Translations under genes and position numbers: made by a program
Source of the DNA: Inonotus obliquus
Lineage: Eukaryota; Basidiomycota; Agaricomycetes; Hymenochaetales; Hymenochaetaceae
Direction of reading: 5' to 3'
Assembly (NCBI GenBank): GCA_032164295.1
Contig: JAJHTX010000009.1
Location: 62,001 to 126,000, forward strand
Length of the DNA: 64,000 nt
Shown here: one piece after another, positions 50,265 through 61,416 of the stretch
How positions within the stretch are numbered: position 1 is the stretch's first letter
Layout of the letters: every line of letters begins with the position of its first letter
The notes under the pieces: model-generated
Seen by the model: the letters and a program-made list of their open reading frames with translations, nothing else
Told to the model about the DNA's origin: nothing
Database searches by the model: none

Positions 50265-50654
50265 AAGAGGATATTGTCTCGTACATTCAACACGGGAATG
50301 AAAACAGGGTTGCATTTCCGCTCCGTATTGCTCGTCTGAAGAACTGGTGGAAAGAAATCGGCTTCTTCGGACTGAATCTGCCGCGAGAAACATCAGTCCT
50401 CTGACAACATGTTATATTTTACTCTAGCTCTGGAGAATACAAGCAGCTTTACTGTACTGCTTCACGGAAATTGGAACGGATGTAACACTAATGCGACACA
50501 ATGCGATGGTAAGCAGAGAGCTATGAAACGGCGGGTACTCATCACAGACAGCAAGGAGAGCATGAAAACGGATATCGTTATGCGGAATCGCCGCTGTCAC
50601 TTTTATTGAGTAGGTTCCCGGAAACGGAAGATTGCCTTAAATACGGGCCCATCA
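50265..50654. other. Convergent 3' flanks
   Basis: This lies between the hydrolase and the minus-strand membrane-protein gene. No gene is seen. Confidence 0.45.
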
Positions 50655-51774
50655 TCAAACAGGTCTGAACGATGAAGAGCTGACGAGTCCATACCTTGCA
50701 TCCTTTTCGTTTGCCACGGCCAGTGCATCCGTTCTTCCACGTGGTGCTGTCAACGGCATACCTTCACGATCGGTACCGGTAACACCGGCAGACCCGAACA
50801 ACCTAAATCTCAATAGTCGCGAAAAGGTGAACAACGGCCCGACAAGCAGAATGGTTGCAGAGATCTGTCCGAACGTCCACGAGCTCTCGGCGGCGCGTGA
50901 CAGCCCGGTGACGTTACGAATGAGCAAACTCTCGACAGACCAAATCGAGTACGCCAGCACAAAAAGATTGAACAACGTCACGACTACAAGGCGGCCATGG
51001 CGTGACGGAATGTATGTTTCGATGTTCCGCAGTCCTTGTTCATGAGCAGAATGGAAGCTGCCAAGCCGCCGTGATGCACGTAACCGTATCGAGGGTATTG
51101 CACGCGCGAGAGCGGCTCCCGCCGCGACGATGAACATGATGCCCCAAATCGAATCTACAAAGAAGTAGGTCAGAAAGAGTGAGATGATGCCTCCTAAGAG
51201 ACGGAGCTTCGTAATAGCATAGATACTGCACTTACAAAGGATTAAGACGAGGATACGCATCCATCCCAAGGGGCTCGCCGATTTTCCGAAGACAACGAAC
51301 TCGATCCGTCCATTCAGCTCTGGACATTGACCAAAGGTCGGCGCCGTAGCCCATATCCACAAACCAAATCTAAGAATCACACATCAGTTACACGTAATTA
51401 TGAGCGTAGCTAACCAACTACCCGACAAAGAGGAATCCATGGATGTGGGTTGCGATCTGAATTTCGGGTGGCATAGAGTCTTCTCTCCAATGCCAGAATA
51501 TAAACACCCACGACATTCCGAAAATCGGAAAAGCGAGTAGGGAGACTATGAGAGCGTGGAACAACGTGAGACCGCTTCGCTGCGCGATAGCAGCGAACTG
51601 GAGGCCGAGCGAGGTCACCAGTACGGCCCACCATGCATCAAATGAGCGTGCCGCCGGCGTTAATGAAATTGTGAAGATGGTCAGAAATAGCTGGGTATAG
51701 GTAGCTATTCTGGTGCCAATTCCTTCAATGTCTGGACGAGCAGGGAGTATTCCATCGATGCATGGCGAGGACAT
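50655..51774 (-). CDS. Multi-pass membrane protein, unknown function
   Basis: Three exons, about 340 aa. Exon 1 (51774-51420) starts MSSPCIDGILPARPDIEGIG and holds two or three hydrophobic segments (FLTIFTISLTPAARSF, FHALIVSLLAFPIFGMSW). Exon 2 reads LWIWATAPTFGQCPELNG and LGWMRILVLIL. Exon 3 has FFVDSIWGIMFIVAAGAA, RLVVVTLFNLFVLAYSIWSV and ISATILLVGPLFTF. About seven membrane spans are expected. The C-terminus is polar. The Cys-Pro-Glu-Leu-Asn-Gly segment between spans resembles an extracellular loop of a basidiomycete-specific family I recall only as hypothetical. I assign no function. Confidence 0.7.
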
Positions 51775-52078
51775 AGTTAATGCTGGTGGTAGAGAAAGGA
51801 GAGAGGAGAGCGGGCATTGTGACCAAATATCCTACTGGAAGTGATGATGCTCCTAAGTGTAGACGTAGACCATGGTGGCCAATTCTAATTATTATTACAT
51901 AAACGGCAGTGGGTCAGGGAAAATAAAATAGAATAAATAGAAATACCTCCGTCTCACGTTACGTCACACTGACACTGTCACAGGTCACAACGTTACCTTC
52001 CTATTCTCACCAAGCAACTCAAGAGAGGCATGGAGTTGCTCATCCCTCATCGCCCATCTCCTCACCGCCGAATGCACA
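51775..52078. promoter_or_regulatory. Divergent promoter region
   Basis: This 304-bp gap lies between the membrane-protein and cytidylyltransferase-like start codons. An AT-rich patch around 51885-51950 is the only feature. Confidence 0.4.
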
Positions 52079-53084
52079 ATGCCGCCGGCCTATGCGCCCT
52101 CAGAACCTGCGAGCATAAGCGATGATCTGAATGATTACGACGTCATCTCAGATCATGATCCCAGGTCCCTTGAGTCCAGCATCGCCGACTTGCGACTTGA
52201 GAGTCCCTCCGCAGCTCCCGTCTTGCGTCCGCCGCGGGAACTGCCTGCGACTGAAGAGGCGAAGATGATCTTTGATGCTTCGGCACTATCGTATGAGGAT
52301 GTACAGGCCAACGTTCAGAGATCCGTCGTTGGTCCTGGCAAGGGCGTAGTTCGGCGACCGGAACGGAGCAGGTCGAGAGGACCTGGTGAACGGGAGAGGA
52401 CTTTTAGAATCTATGTCGACGGCGTATTTGACACTATTCATGTCGGGTAAGCTATACTCAGAATCCCCGCGTTAGACCGTTTCTGATAAGGGGACTCACT
52501 CTCGGACCGAATACGCGGTGTAGAACGGTCCTCCAACTTCGGCAAGCGAAGCTCTCTTTCCCTTCCGTACACCTCCTTGTCGGACCGTTTACCGATGTAC
52601 AAATGCGCGCTCACGAAATGTCGTTATTCGTCCCGCACGTCGAGCGCTGCGAGCTCTTACGACACATACGCTGGGTAGATGAAGTTGTGTTCGACGCGCC
52701 CGTCGTGCTATCCGAAGACTTTCTCACGCGTCACCGGATCGACTACGTCGCCGTTGAAGAAGGCAGCTCGGTAGACCCTGCTATCAGTAAGACGCGTCTT
52801 ACGGGCTACGACCTTGTAAAGAGTATTGGTCCGTACATCTCCTTTTCATCTAAGTATGTAAAGTATTGATCCGTGATATAGGTAAAGCGATACCAACTCG
52901 GAGAACGAGGAACGTGATTGCTTCGGCGCTCATCATGCCACGCGAGTCAGCTGCACCAACTCCGGCCATGCCAGCCTCGCGCAAGCTTGAGCCGTCATCG
53001 TACGCTCCACCAGTTCATCCTTCGTCTATACCATTACCAGCAGACGATGATAGTCCAGAACCGCGAGAGGACTTTGGAGAGTAA
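52079..53084 (+). CDS. Choline-phosphate-cytidylyltransferase homologue with degenerate active site
   Basis: Three exons: 52079-52446, 52524 to about 52830, and about 52881-53084, about 290 aa. Overall architecture is that of the CCT/PCT1 family: FRIYVDGVFDTIHVG, then SVHLLVGPFTDVQM, IRWVDEVVFDAP and RIDYVAVEEGSS. But the catalytic signatures are altered. The HxGH motif reads HVGT because codon 52525-52527 is ACG, with the splice site inside the preceding Gly. The RTEGVSTT-type signature reads RTRNVIASA. The usual Lys-containing loop after the DxxT segment is replaced by MRAHEMSLFVPHVE. The family's amphipathic lipid-binding helix is absent, replaced by a Pro/Ser-rich tail. It may be a pseudoenzyme or a functionally diverged paralogue; both readings are inference. 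The reading frame itself is intact. Confidence 0.75.
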
Positions 53085-53528
53085 CTAAGCTCCTTCATTT
53101 GCCCCTTTCTTATTTTGAATCAATTTTATTACCATCATATCTCCAAATGAACGCAAAAAGTGTTACATACATCTCGTATATTGGATCTCCCCTCAGGAAC
53201 GTGTATAAACTGTGTACCAATAGGACTCGTCTTCTGACTTATCTTCACTTGGCGCACGCATGGAGATGTTGAATAAGGTATGTTTGAAATACCGCCGTAC
53301 TCCCGACCCTGGCCTCAGAGATGTCTCTGTATCATTTCCGCCCGTCCGGTCCGCGGAAGTAAAGGTGAGAAGGTCGTGCGGTTCTCAGATTGAATTGACC
53401 ATGCGCTTATCTTGAAGTTCAGACATGCTTTACGGAATTGTTCTCTTGCCGCTTGAGCGGCTCTATGAAAGGTCGGGGAACTGAAGGTTGCCCATACCCA
53501 TATTTTGCGCCCCTTAGATAACGCCACC
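53085..53528. other. Intergenic before the sugar porter
   Basis: This is the 3' flank of the cytidylyltransferase homologue and the promoter of the transporter. A minus-strand open frame across 53315-53704 is antisense to the transporter start and is not a gene. Confidence 0.45.
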
Positions 53529-55581
53529 ATGTCCTCAAGGGCTAGTAAATCGATCACCTCGGTTGAGAAGCTAGGGTTTGAAGAATCGGAGGCATACATC
53601 AAACCCACTCTCCCTGCCGTACCCGAAGATGCAGAGCTGAAGGTCGCACATAACCCCGCATTTGCTGCTGCGCTTGTGAAAGGTGGTACCGACGCCTTCA
53701 GCAAGAATGCGCTCGTGATCTATGCCTGTATGCGTCTCCCCACAGTTACTTATAAGAATGCACGATGACAGTTTTATGTTTCCGTTGTAGGTTCCGCGGT
53801 CGCTTTTATTTGCGCTTGTTCAAGCGGATACGACAGTTCACTCATGACATCGATCAATGGAATGAGTGCCTACCAATCTCGTTTCAACCAAGGTTAGCAC
53901 CTTTACGTTCCATCGTCCTCACCTCCGGATATTTTTCACTCATCCGTATGATTTTAAGGTCAGCTGGACGTCGGAACCGGAATCGTATTCGCCATCTACA
54001 CCATTGGGCAATTAAGCGGCTCGCTATGGGCCGGGATCTTTTGTGACAAGTTCGGCCGACGCGCGGCTATGTTCGCGGGGAACGTCATTGTTCTGATTGC
54101 TACTGCGATACTCGCGTGTGCTGTAAACCGCGAGATGTTCATCGCAGGGCGATTCATCCTTGGTATGGGTATCTCTGTTGCTATTATTGCGGCTCCGACC
54201 TTTGCAGTCGAGATTGCTCCGCCGCAGTGGAGGTAAGATATCCTGTATACCAGTGCTTTCATCAGTAGTTGAGCTCAAGAATTATGGACAGAGGTCGTAT
54301 CACGGCCTTGTACAACACAGGCTACTTCGGCGGCGCGATACCAGCAGCGGGCATATCCCTCGGAACTGAGCGTCTCAATACTGACTGGTCCTGGCGTATT
54401 CCTATCATTATCCAAGCGCTACCCGCAATAATAGTGATGGCATCTGTATTCTTCCTCCCAGAAAGTCCACGCTGGTTATACTTGCATCACCGAGAAACAG
54501 AAGCATTTGCTCTACTTACGAAGTACCACGGAAATAATGATCCGGATAATCCTATTGTGAAGCTGCAGATTGAAGAGTTTAAGGAGAATATTCAACAGAA
54601 TGCTTCGGATAAGCGGTGGTGGGACTTCAAGTACGTTCTGTGATACTAATGAACAGACCGGAGTTACTTATCTGGGAGTTCTGTTTCTACAAATCCAGGG
54701 CTCTTGTCGCGACTCACAACGCTCGTTGGCGAGCTCTTATGGTACTACTCATGGGCATCTTCGGCCAATGGTCTGGAAATGGTCTCGGATACTTCAATGT
54801 CTGTCTTCCATCTCTCCCATCACTCCACTTCCACCTATACTTTCCCTCCCTAAACGTACTTAATTTCCTCTCATTCCATCTTCATCTAGCTATCAATTTA
54901 CGAGTCCTTAGGCTACGACAAACAAATGCAATTCAACATGAACCTCATCAACCAATGTTTAAGCGCTATAAGCGCCTGGACTGCAGCCGCTTTGGAAGAT
55001 CGTATGCCGAGGCGTATGATATTGACATGGGGTACATTGGGTTGTTCGTTAATGCTTGCTGCGAATGCAGGGTTCTCGGCTGCCTGGGCGTCATATGGTG
55101 ATGGAGAGAAGAACCTCAACGTCGGACGAGCCGGCGCAGCGTTTTACATGTTGTTCGGTGTCGCGTACGCGTTTACAGTGCGTTCATTCCGAATATCGTT
55201 ACCGTTTACTCATCACTCACACATCTCATCCACATATAGTACACACCTCTCCAAGCTCTCTACCCCGCAGAATGTCTCGAAACCACCACACGCGCAAAAG
55301 GTCTCTCAATGAAAATATTTGTTATCGGCTGTACATCCTTCATCTCCCTCTTCTGTTCCCCGATTGCCTTTGGTCAAATCGGTTGGAAATACATCCTCGT
55401 TTTCGTCTTCTGGGATGCTTTCGAAGCTATCATTTGGTACCTCTTTTGCGTCGAGACCTGTGGGTATACACTCGAGGAGCTTGACGAAATTTTCTCCGCT
55501 CCGAATCCTGTTGAGGCATCGAAAAGGACGAAGAAGATTGTTGTTAGAGAGAGGGAAGTTATTGTGGTGGAGGACGACTAG
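53529..55581 (+). CDS. MFS sugar transporter (sugar porter family)
   Basis: A 12-span sugar porter of about 530 aa with about eight introns. I prefer the Met at 53529 (MSSRASKSITSVEKLGFE), although an in-frame Met lies at 53505. Family signatures, in order: YDSSLMTSINGM at the first loop; DKFGRRAAM (the D-R/K-x-G-R-R loop 2-3 motif); RFILGMGISVA; EIAPPQWRGRITALYNTGYF; PESPRWLYLHHR; and in the second half GQWSGNGLGYFN, PRRMILTWG and a PAECLETTTRAKG exon. The C-terminal tail has LEELDEIFSAPNP, typical of fungal lactose/hexose-like permeases. The substrate is likely a mono- or disaccharide, perhaps cellulose-derived; the CDH in this window makes that tempting but is no proof. Convergent with the lipase gene. 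Confidence 0.88.
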
Positions 55582-55917
55582 TTGGAGGACGACTAGACAA
55601 GATTGCATTGTATTAATATTGATGAAATTTGCTTGCATTTATCTTTGACCCACAAGGATTGCTAAGGATAACAAGGCACAATATGATTTGCCTTTCTTGT
55701 AACAACATGCATATGGTAGTAGTAGTTTAGGTACATAGGTAGAGCGACGTGAGCTCAGTTAGCTAGAGCGCTAGTCTCATAACATGTATGGGGCAAGAAG
55801 CCTTGGATTAATAAGTTACAGATCATACTTTTCGTCGTGTTTTAACAGCGCAACTTTCATAATTTTTTCTATTTGCTATCTGAATCACATCATACACGAC
55901 AAAACTTTATGACTTCG
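55582..55917. other. Convergent 3' flanks with tRNA-like fragment
   Basis: Between the transporter and the lipase. Apart from the tRNA-Met-like segment at 55744-55838 I see nothing. Confidence 0.45.
55744..55838 (+). pseudogene. tRNA-Met(CAT)-like sequence, 5' half intact
   Basis: The first half matches a fungal elongator tRNA-Met: GCGACGT acceptor strand, D-arm GAGCTCAGTTAGCTAGAGCG with a good A box, and an anticodon region with CTCATAA (anticodon CAT at 55778-55780). The 3' half is degenerate. No GGTTCRANTCC B box follows, and only CGTCG near 55833-55837 could pair with the acceptor strand. It is best read as a tRNA pseudogene or a 5' fragment. Confidence 0.5.
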
Positions 55918-57196
55918 CTAGAGCAAGGGCAGGCAGACGAGCGGATTAAGTGCAATAACTAGACCAAACAATGAGTGGGTTCCTTGACGTTCTTGAGGTA
56001 ATGTTTTGTACTTACGTTGGCCGAAATACCGCAAATGTGCATCGTTGATCCCGGTTGAGGGAATAGAGACACTGCAGTTTGGGTCCTCCTGCCCAGAGCA
56101 AACGACGACATTATTGGGATTCGTGTCTACATAACCCCATGCGTCACATTAGTATCCGAAAGAATGCCACAAACGCACGACCTACTCGGATCTCTAGATA
56201 CCCAGTACTCCGTCCCGCTGCAGAATGTGTTAGTGCAGTATACATAGGTGTGGGATTGTCAAACGTACTGATGGCGATAACCCCATTCTCGGAAGGGAAT
56301 TGTAGTCACGCCATCTAATTAGTTACCACCGTTACCCAATAAATCAACGTCTTGGGAATGGATGCGCACCATATGTTTGCGTAGCTGCGGGAGAAGAGTT
56401 ATTAGACCATGTTTCTATTTCGGGATACATACACGACGTACTTCTATAGATATTCGATGCGCCAATAAGTCTTTCTGCGAGATCCGCGTACGCCTGGTTA
56501 CCGGTTCTCGGCTGACCAAACGTGAAAACCCTCAAGGGAACGTTGGGGAAATTCGCCGCAAGCGAGACACCGCCTAACGAGGCGAGAGCTGCGCCGAGAG
56601 AATGACCGGTTGAGACGAGGGAATAATCTGGGTGAGCTTGAAGCTCGTCTGATACCGTTGATACCACCAATGATGCGACGCTATTGAAAGCAGACAAGAA
56701 CCCAAAGTGGACTTGCACTCCAGAAGAATCTGCAGAGGCTACACCTGGAGAGGAATAGTCGGTGAGCCAGGTTAAGAGATCTACGGAAAGGTCAGTGCTA
56801 GAACTCTGAGACGTGGCAGGACTCGAACCTGTGACGAAGTCTTGCAGTTGGATGCTGCCTCGATATGAAACGATGATCTCCTTGCGCTGGTCGTCACGAG
56901 CAATGAATCCCTGCGTATTGGTGCTCTTCACATCAAACTTGCAGCAAGTGTAAAATGAAGTGTCAGACCTATGAAACTACTCGTTGAGAAACTCGAATAC
57001 TCACCTGCTTCACCAGACTAGTTCCTAGAGGAGCTGGGCAGAACAGCTGGTACGCTCCAGACGCGAATTTCACGTATCTCTGAAATTCGTCCATGAGTGA
57101 CTGAGAGACAGCACGACTCTCCAGATGCGGAGAAGGTGCTGCAACTACAGAAGCTGCAAGGACTGCAACAGGCAGAAGGAAGCGCGTCAGCAGCAT
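55918..57196 (-). CDS. Secreted class 3 (fungal) lipase
   Basis: About 300 aa, with five or six introns. It starts at 57196 with the signal peptide MLLTRFLLPVAVLAASVVAA and then a short propeptide. Core motifs: EIIVSYRGSIQLQDFV (oxyanion strand), VQVHFGFLSAF, and the nucleophile elbow SLVSTGHSLGAALASLGG. VFTFGQPRTGNQAYADL leads to TQTYDGVTTIPFREWGYRH, which holds the catalytic Asp; this exon joins only if an A|GTACGT donor is used. NNVVVCSGQEDPNC and NDAHLRYFGQ supply the final Cys pair and the catalytic His. Stop at 55920-55918. It should hydrolyse triglycerides or feruloyl/polymer esters outside the cell. The stretches GHSLG, Asp and His together indicate an active enzyme. Confidence 0.9.
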
Positions 57197-58144
57197 GGTA
57201 TACTTGTAGCCGCAATCTCAAGAGACAGAGAATCAAAGCCCAGGGAAGAAGACCTGGTAGCGAAGGCAAATACACCGCGCATTGCTTTTAAGCGTTCCTC
57301 AGCTCGCTTTGACGTTAAAACATTCTGGTACGAAACAGTTACAACCGAGATCAAACCATTCAAGAAAAAGATCCGCGGTCATCAGATCAAGTAGCTTATG
57401 GTGAACAAGAAGGTATCTCAGTTCCAAGGGCCAGAGAACATTCCGAGTGATCGCGCCTGCATGGACCGGATCGGAAAGTTTTGCAAGTCACAGGAATAAC
57501 GACTCACGGATCCAGAAGCTCAGCGGTCGAATCGTTTCACTCTAGCAAAGCTTCTACTCTGCAAAAGTAGCGAGTGGACGGGTTCTTCATCCGGCCACTT
57601 CGGTAGTGATGAATTAAACCTGTGATAAGAAGCATTATAGCGAGCACAAAACTGAGAAAACTTCCCACGTACAAAGCATCGAAGAAAGTCTGAGCATGTT
57701 TTGAGCAAATGAGCCCTAATGAGCCCTGAATTCCAAGTGATGAGAACCGTTGCTACACATTCACATGTGAGCGAACAGTTCTCATGACCTTTTGTTCAGC
57801 GTTGAGAGAGCCCATAACAAGAAAATGAACATGAGTGGAATCGATCATGTGTTCAGGCAAGTATTGGAACATGATTTCACCCTACGAGTTGGCCAATATG
57901 TGGGGAAAGGTACATACATGCATGTGGGGAAATAGAGAAGAAAGGAAGATCCTTTAAGAAGATAAGCGTGCGAGATGCATCACGAGTAAATTATGTAAAT
58001 CGCCTCAGCCAATAGTGATCGACCGTCCACTGGCACGACAACCAGAACTTGCCGTGTTTGGTCACCTCGAACTATTCAACGATGTGTATCATACAATAGC
58101 ATACAAAAGGAGGAGCACTCACGGGTTGTGTCGCTTAATTACGA
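57197..58144. other. Intergenic
   Basis: This holds the lipase promoter and the 3' flank of the first helicase gene. No gene is recognised. Reading frames present are short and lack family character. Confidence 0.5.
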
Positions 58145-61013
58145 TCAGACGGCAGAACCAGGTAAGGCTACCTTCTTCTGGGCAACATCAGCCCATTTGC
58201 ACCAGGTCCGCGACTTCTCGGCATTTGCCTCCCAGTGGAGGGCTAGCTTTCCGAGGAGAGTCTTGCGAACACTCTCATGGCGGGTAAACTCCCGCTTGGT
58301 GACGATGACCATTCCGGATTTGCATCGCGATAGCATCACATTAACACGATTCTGGGATTTCAAAAAACCCGGACCCGTTGTTCGCACTACCGATACAAGG
58401 ACATACTCCGCCTCATTTCCTGAAAGTATACAGTCGGTAAACACATGTCAGCGTATCGGAGTCTTTACCAGGCGAAATCATCTTCTTCACCTTGGAAGCT
58501 GTCCACATTGAATACATTCTCCCAAGGGAGCTTTTCTTTCTTCAATGCGGTCTGTATCGCGCTTCTTTGCGCGTCATATGGAGTTATTATACAGCACTCT
58601 GTGTGTCTGTAATACTTCTGTACTAAATGGACGATTGTTTGGACTTCCCGCGTGTTCTACGTGTGACTATAAGTTTCAGTACAACGGAGTTAGCACTAGT
58701 CCGACTGACCTTCCAACTCTTCCCGACCTTCTCTTCAGTGCCATTACAGACGTCGACAAACTTCAAGCAACTCCAGCCACTGGTTTTATGTACCGAAATC
58801 AGTTTTGAAGAGTACACGTTCTTCGAGATGAATTTTCCAAGCTCTATAGGCATCCGATCTAGACGCAGAATGAGTATTTAGACATCACGCTGTTGGTCAT
58901 CACTGACTACGTACATTGCGTGTCCAAGAAATAAGCAGATGCTTTGAGATGGCGAACGTCGAAAATGCTTTGTAGAGTCTGAACCGAATCGCGACCGTAC
59001 GGAGGCACTGTACGTAGATAAGTAATATGATACGAGAAGTGACCAAGCCAGTTGCTAACATTGTTCTGGATCTCCAAAAAAGCAAATTTTTTTCAGACTC
59101 TTGAACTGGCCAAATATATGCTATTGTTGATTGTCGGTTAATTCACAGTTCGCATTTCTATCGTCGAACGAAGCCGACACGTACCAAATAATCCAAAATT
59201 CCAATCTGAGACGCTTCGTCAACAACAAGCATTTGAAACGGCACGAGGGAAAATAATCGGATTTTGCTGAGAGCTGGATTTGAAATCGTACTGATCGTAC
59301 ACAGTATGATACGAGTGCCCCGAAACAACAATTCAACCTCTCTCGGATCGCTGGGAAGCTCGTCTGTGCGGATAAGATGCTTTTCCACATCCGCATAAAT
59401 ATGTTCGTGCCTATTCGTGTCGTTGTTAGTTCTGAGACTCTTGCACAATGGTAACTCCCTCAGAATGCATACCATTCGAAATAAAACTCCTTTGAAACAA
59501 GCAGCTTGTACTCCATAGAATGTTTACTAAGGCTCTCCGCTATGTTCTTGACCCCGACGTTAGATTGTGCCACGACCCACGCAGTCTTTTGTGAAGCGTG
59601 AATCTCCCGCATCGCAACAGAAATTGTAGTAGTCTTTCCAGTTCCAGGCGGACCTGATGAACACAAACAATTCAGAAAGTAACTCTTTTGCCGAGGAGAA
59701 AAACTGGCCATGTGTGATAACGATCTGCCGGTGCGGGTTAACCATTGCCTCCACCACAATTGACTGAGACTGATTCATAGCCTTCTTGTCTCGTCCATAG
59801 CGAGTTCTTGCGTTGTGTATACGTTTGAGAATTGGTTTTCTTTGTCCCGGAAACCAAATGTAACCGAGGAAAGGATACAAGGAATGGGATAGTTCTGATA
59901 CACCCTGAAGTAAGTGTAGCAGATACTCGTCTCTCGCTTTCTCGGAACTTGATAGCTCTTCGCGCCCCACCACCTTCACTTGTTTAATGCCGATACCTGA
60001 CTTGACGGTTGTGCTTCCCACAAACGTCTGCTTCCCATTCATACCATTCGCTCTTCCACTATGTATCTTACCACGTTTATCAACAAGGACTACCCTTGTC
60101 TGCACTTGTGTTAAAAAAGTCTCCGAAAGGTTGATGGTAGATTGGACATTACCGTCTCGCTGCTTCGAACACGAGTCTTGTATCTCTCATTATGAATGAT
60201 GATGCGTCCATCTTTCGTGTGCTGGATTCGTGTGAAGTCGTTTTGAACCATTCGAGGCCTCGCAGCATCCATCATGTCAACCTCCCTGAACATGCTATAT
60301 AGACAATTGACTTCCTATTATAGGATAAAGAGGATGCGTCATGAAGATTAAGTCGTTTACCATTCGAAGCGTTCTCACCAGGCTAGACAAACGACTCGAC
60401 TCCGCCATCTTCTTCCCTATAAGGCATTTGGACCACTTACAGCGGGAGGCAAGCCTAAGCAGAAGGTCAAGCATCCGTATTCGCTTTCGTTGACATGACC
60501 TTACCTTTGAGAAATCCAGGCTCTGAGACAAAGAAACTCCAGCTTCTTCCCGTCATCGTCAGATTGGAAGTCCCATAAACGGTCGATCTTGAACGAGTTG
60601 GCGGACTGATCGAGAATGTCTCTTGCAGCAAGGCCGGGTGATGAGGCTCCTTCAACAGGAAGGTTATACCCGCGCACGTCACGATCCAACGAATGCTTGA
60701 TATGAACCGCAAGTCTTGCGATCCCAAAGCCAACGATATCGCCCATTCCACCTCCAAGAAGGGTGCCAAGAATTTGTGGTCTATCTGTGCCGGTCCTGAA
60801 TACAGATACTCTGTTGCCGATTGCAAGAGCAATGAAGTCCAGGATACCCTTTTCATTGAGCTGAATCGCGAGGCCGACAAAGCTAGGCGTCGATGCACTG
60901 GAAGACACCGCACGTCCTAGATTCGCCGCATCCTCGGAGCTTGCACATATCGACCAAGTCAGCGTCTTTGGGATATCTTTGCCTTTCAAATACTGCTGGT
61001 TAAGGTGAGGCAT
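58145..61013 (-). CDS. UPF1-like SF1 helicase, copy 1
   Basis: Complete gene, starting at 61013 (MPHLNQQYLKGKDIPKTLTW) and ending at 58147-58145, about 800 aa with many short introns. The N-terminal 160 aa contain TPSFVGLAIQLNEKGILDFI, then ALAIGNRVSVFR and DIVGFGIARLAVHIKH, with a faint resemblance to a 3'-5' exonuclease (DEDD) fold but without the acidic residues expected. The helicase core is complete: Walker A GPPGTGKTTTISVAM, AWVVAQSNVGVKNIAE (Ia), VVDEASQIGIL (II), FFGDPEQ-LPPYGRDS (III, split by an intron), TQ-YRMPIELGKF (IV, split by an intron), VDSFQGNEAEYVLVSVVR (V) and NRVNVMLSRCKSGMVIV (VI). The function in RNA or DNA metabolism is unknown. A paralogue lies upstream at 61417 onward. 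Confidence 0.85.
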
Positions 61014-61416
61014 TGTGGGGGGGAGAGGAAGGTCAAGAGAGATCTTACGCCAAAATTATCTCCACAGTCGCTTTTCTACCCTCGCTGTATCTCATATCTA
61101 CAGCATGTTGTGGCTCCTCATTGTAAGAGAGTTACGGAAGCTTCATACTCAGGGTAATGAATCGCCTCCCCTTGCCGCGTGTTGCGTGATTCACATTGGG
61201 CGCCTAATCTTCAGCCAACGCGAACACGGGGATCCAATGCTGAGTTTTCAGGATAGCTCCCGCTTACATAGGTAGAATCCAAGGCGACAAGAATATGTGT
61301 TGCGTAAGATCTCCGAGCGCTTCGTAAAAGTCGGTGGTTGGTAAGGTAAGAGACCAAAAAAGATCGGCGGCCTTTATGGAAGAATGTATATACAAACAAA
61401 GACAAACAACAACAAT
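61014..61416. other. Gap between tandem helicase genes
   Basis: This 403-bp gap holds the promoter of copy 1 and the 3' flank of copy 2. No gene is visible. Confidence 0.5.

Noticed and set aside
53315..53704. Minus-strand open frame of 129 codons
   Set aside because: Antisense to the first exon of the sugar porter, no family pattern.
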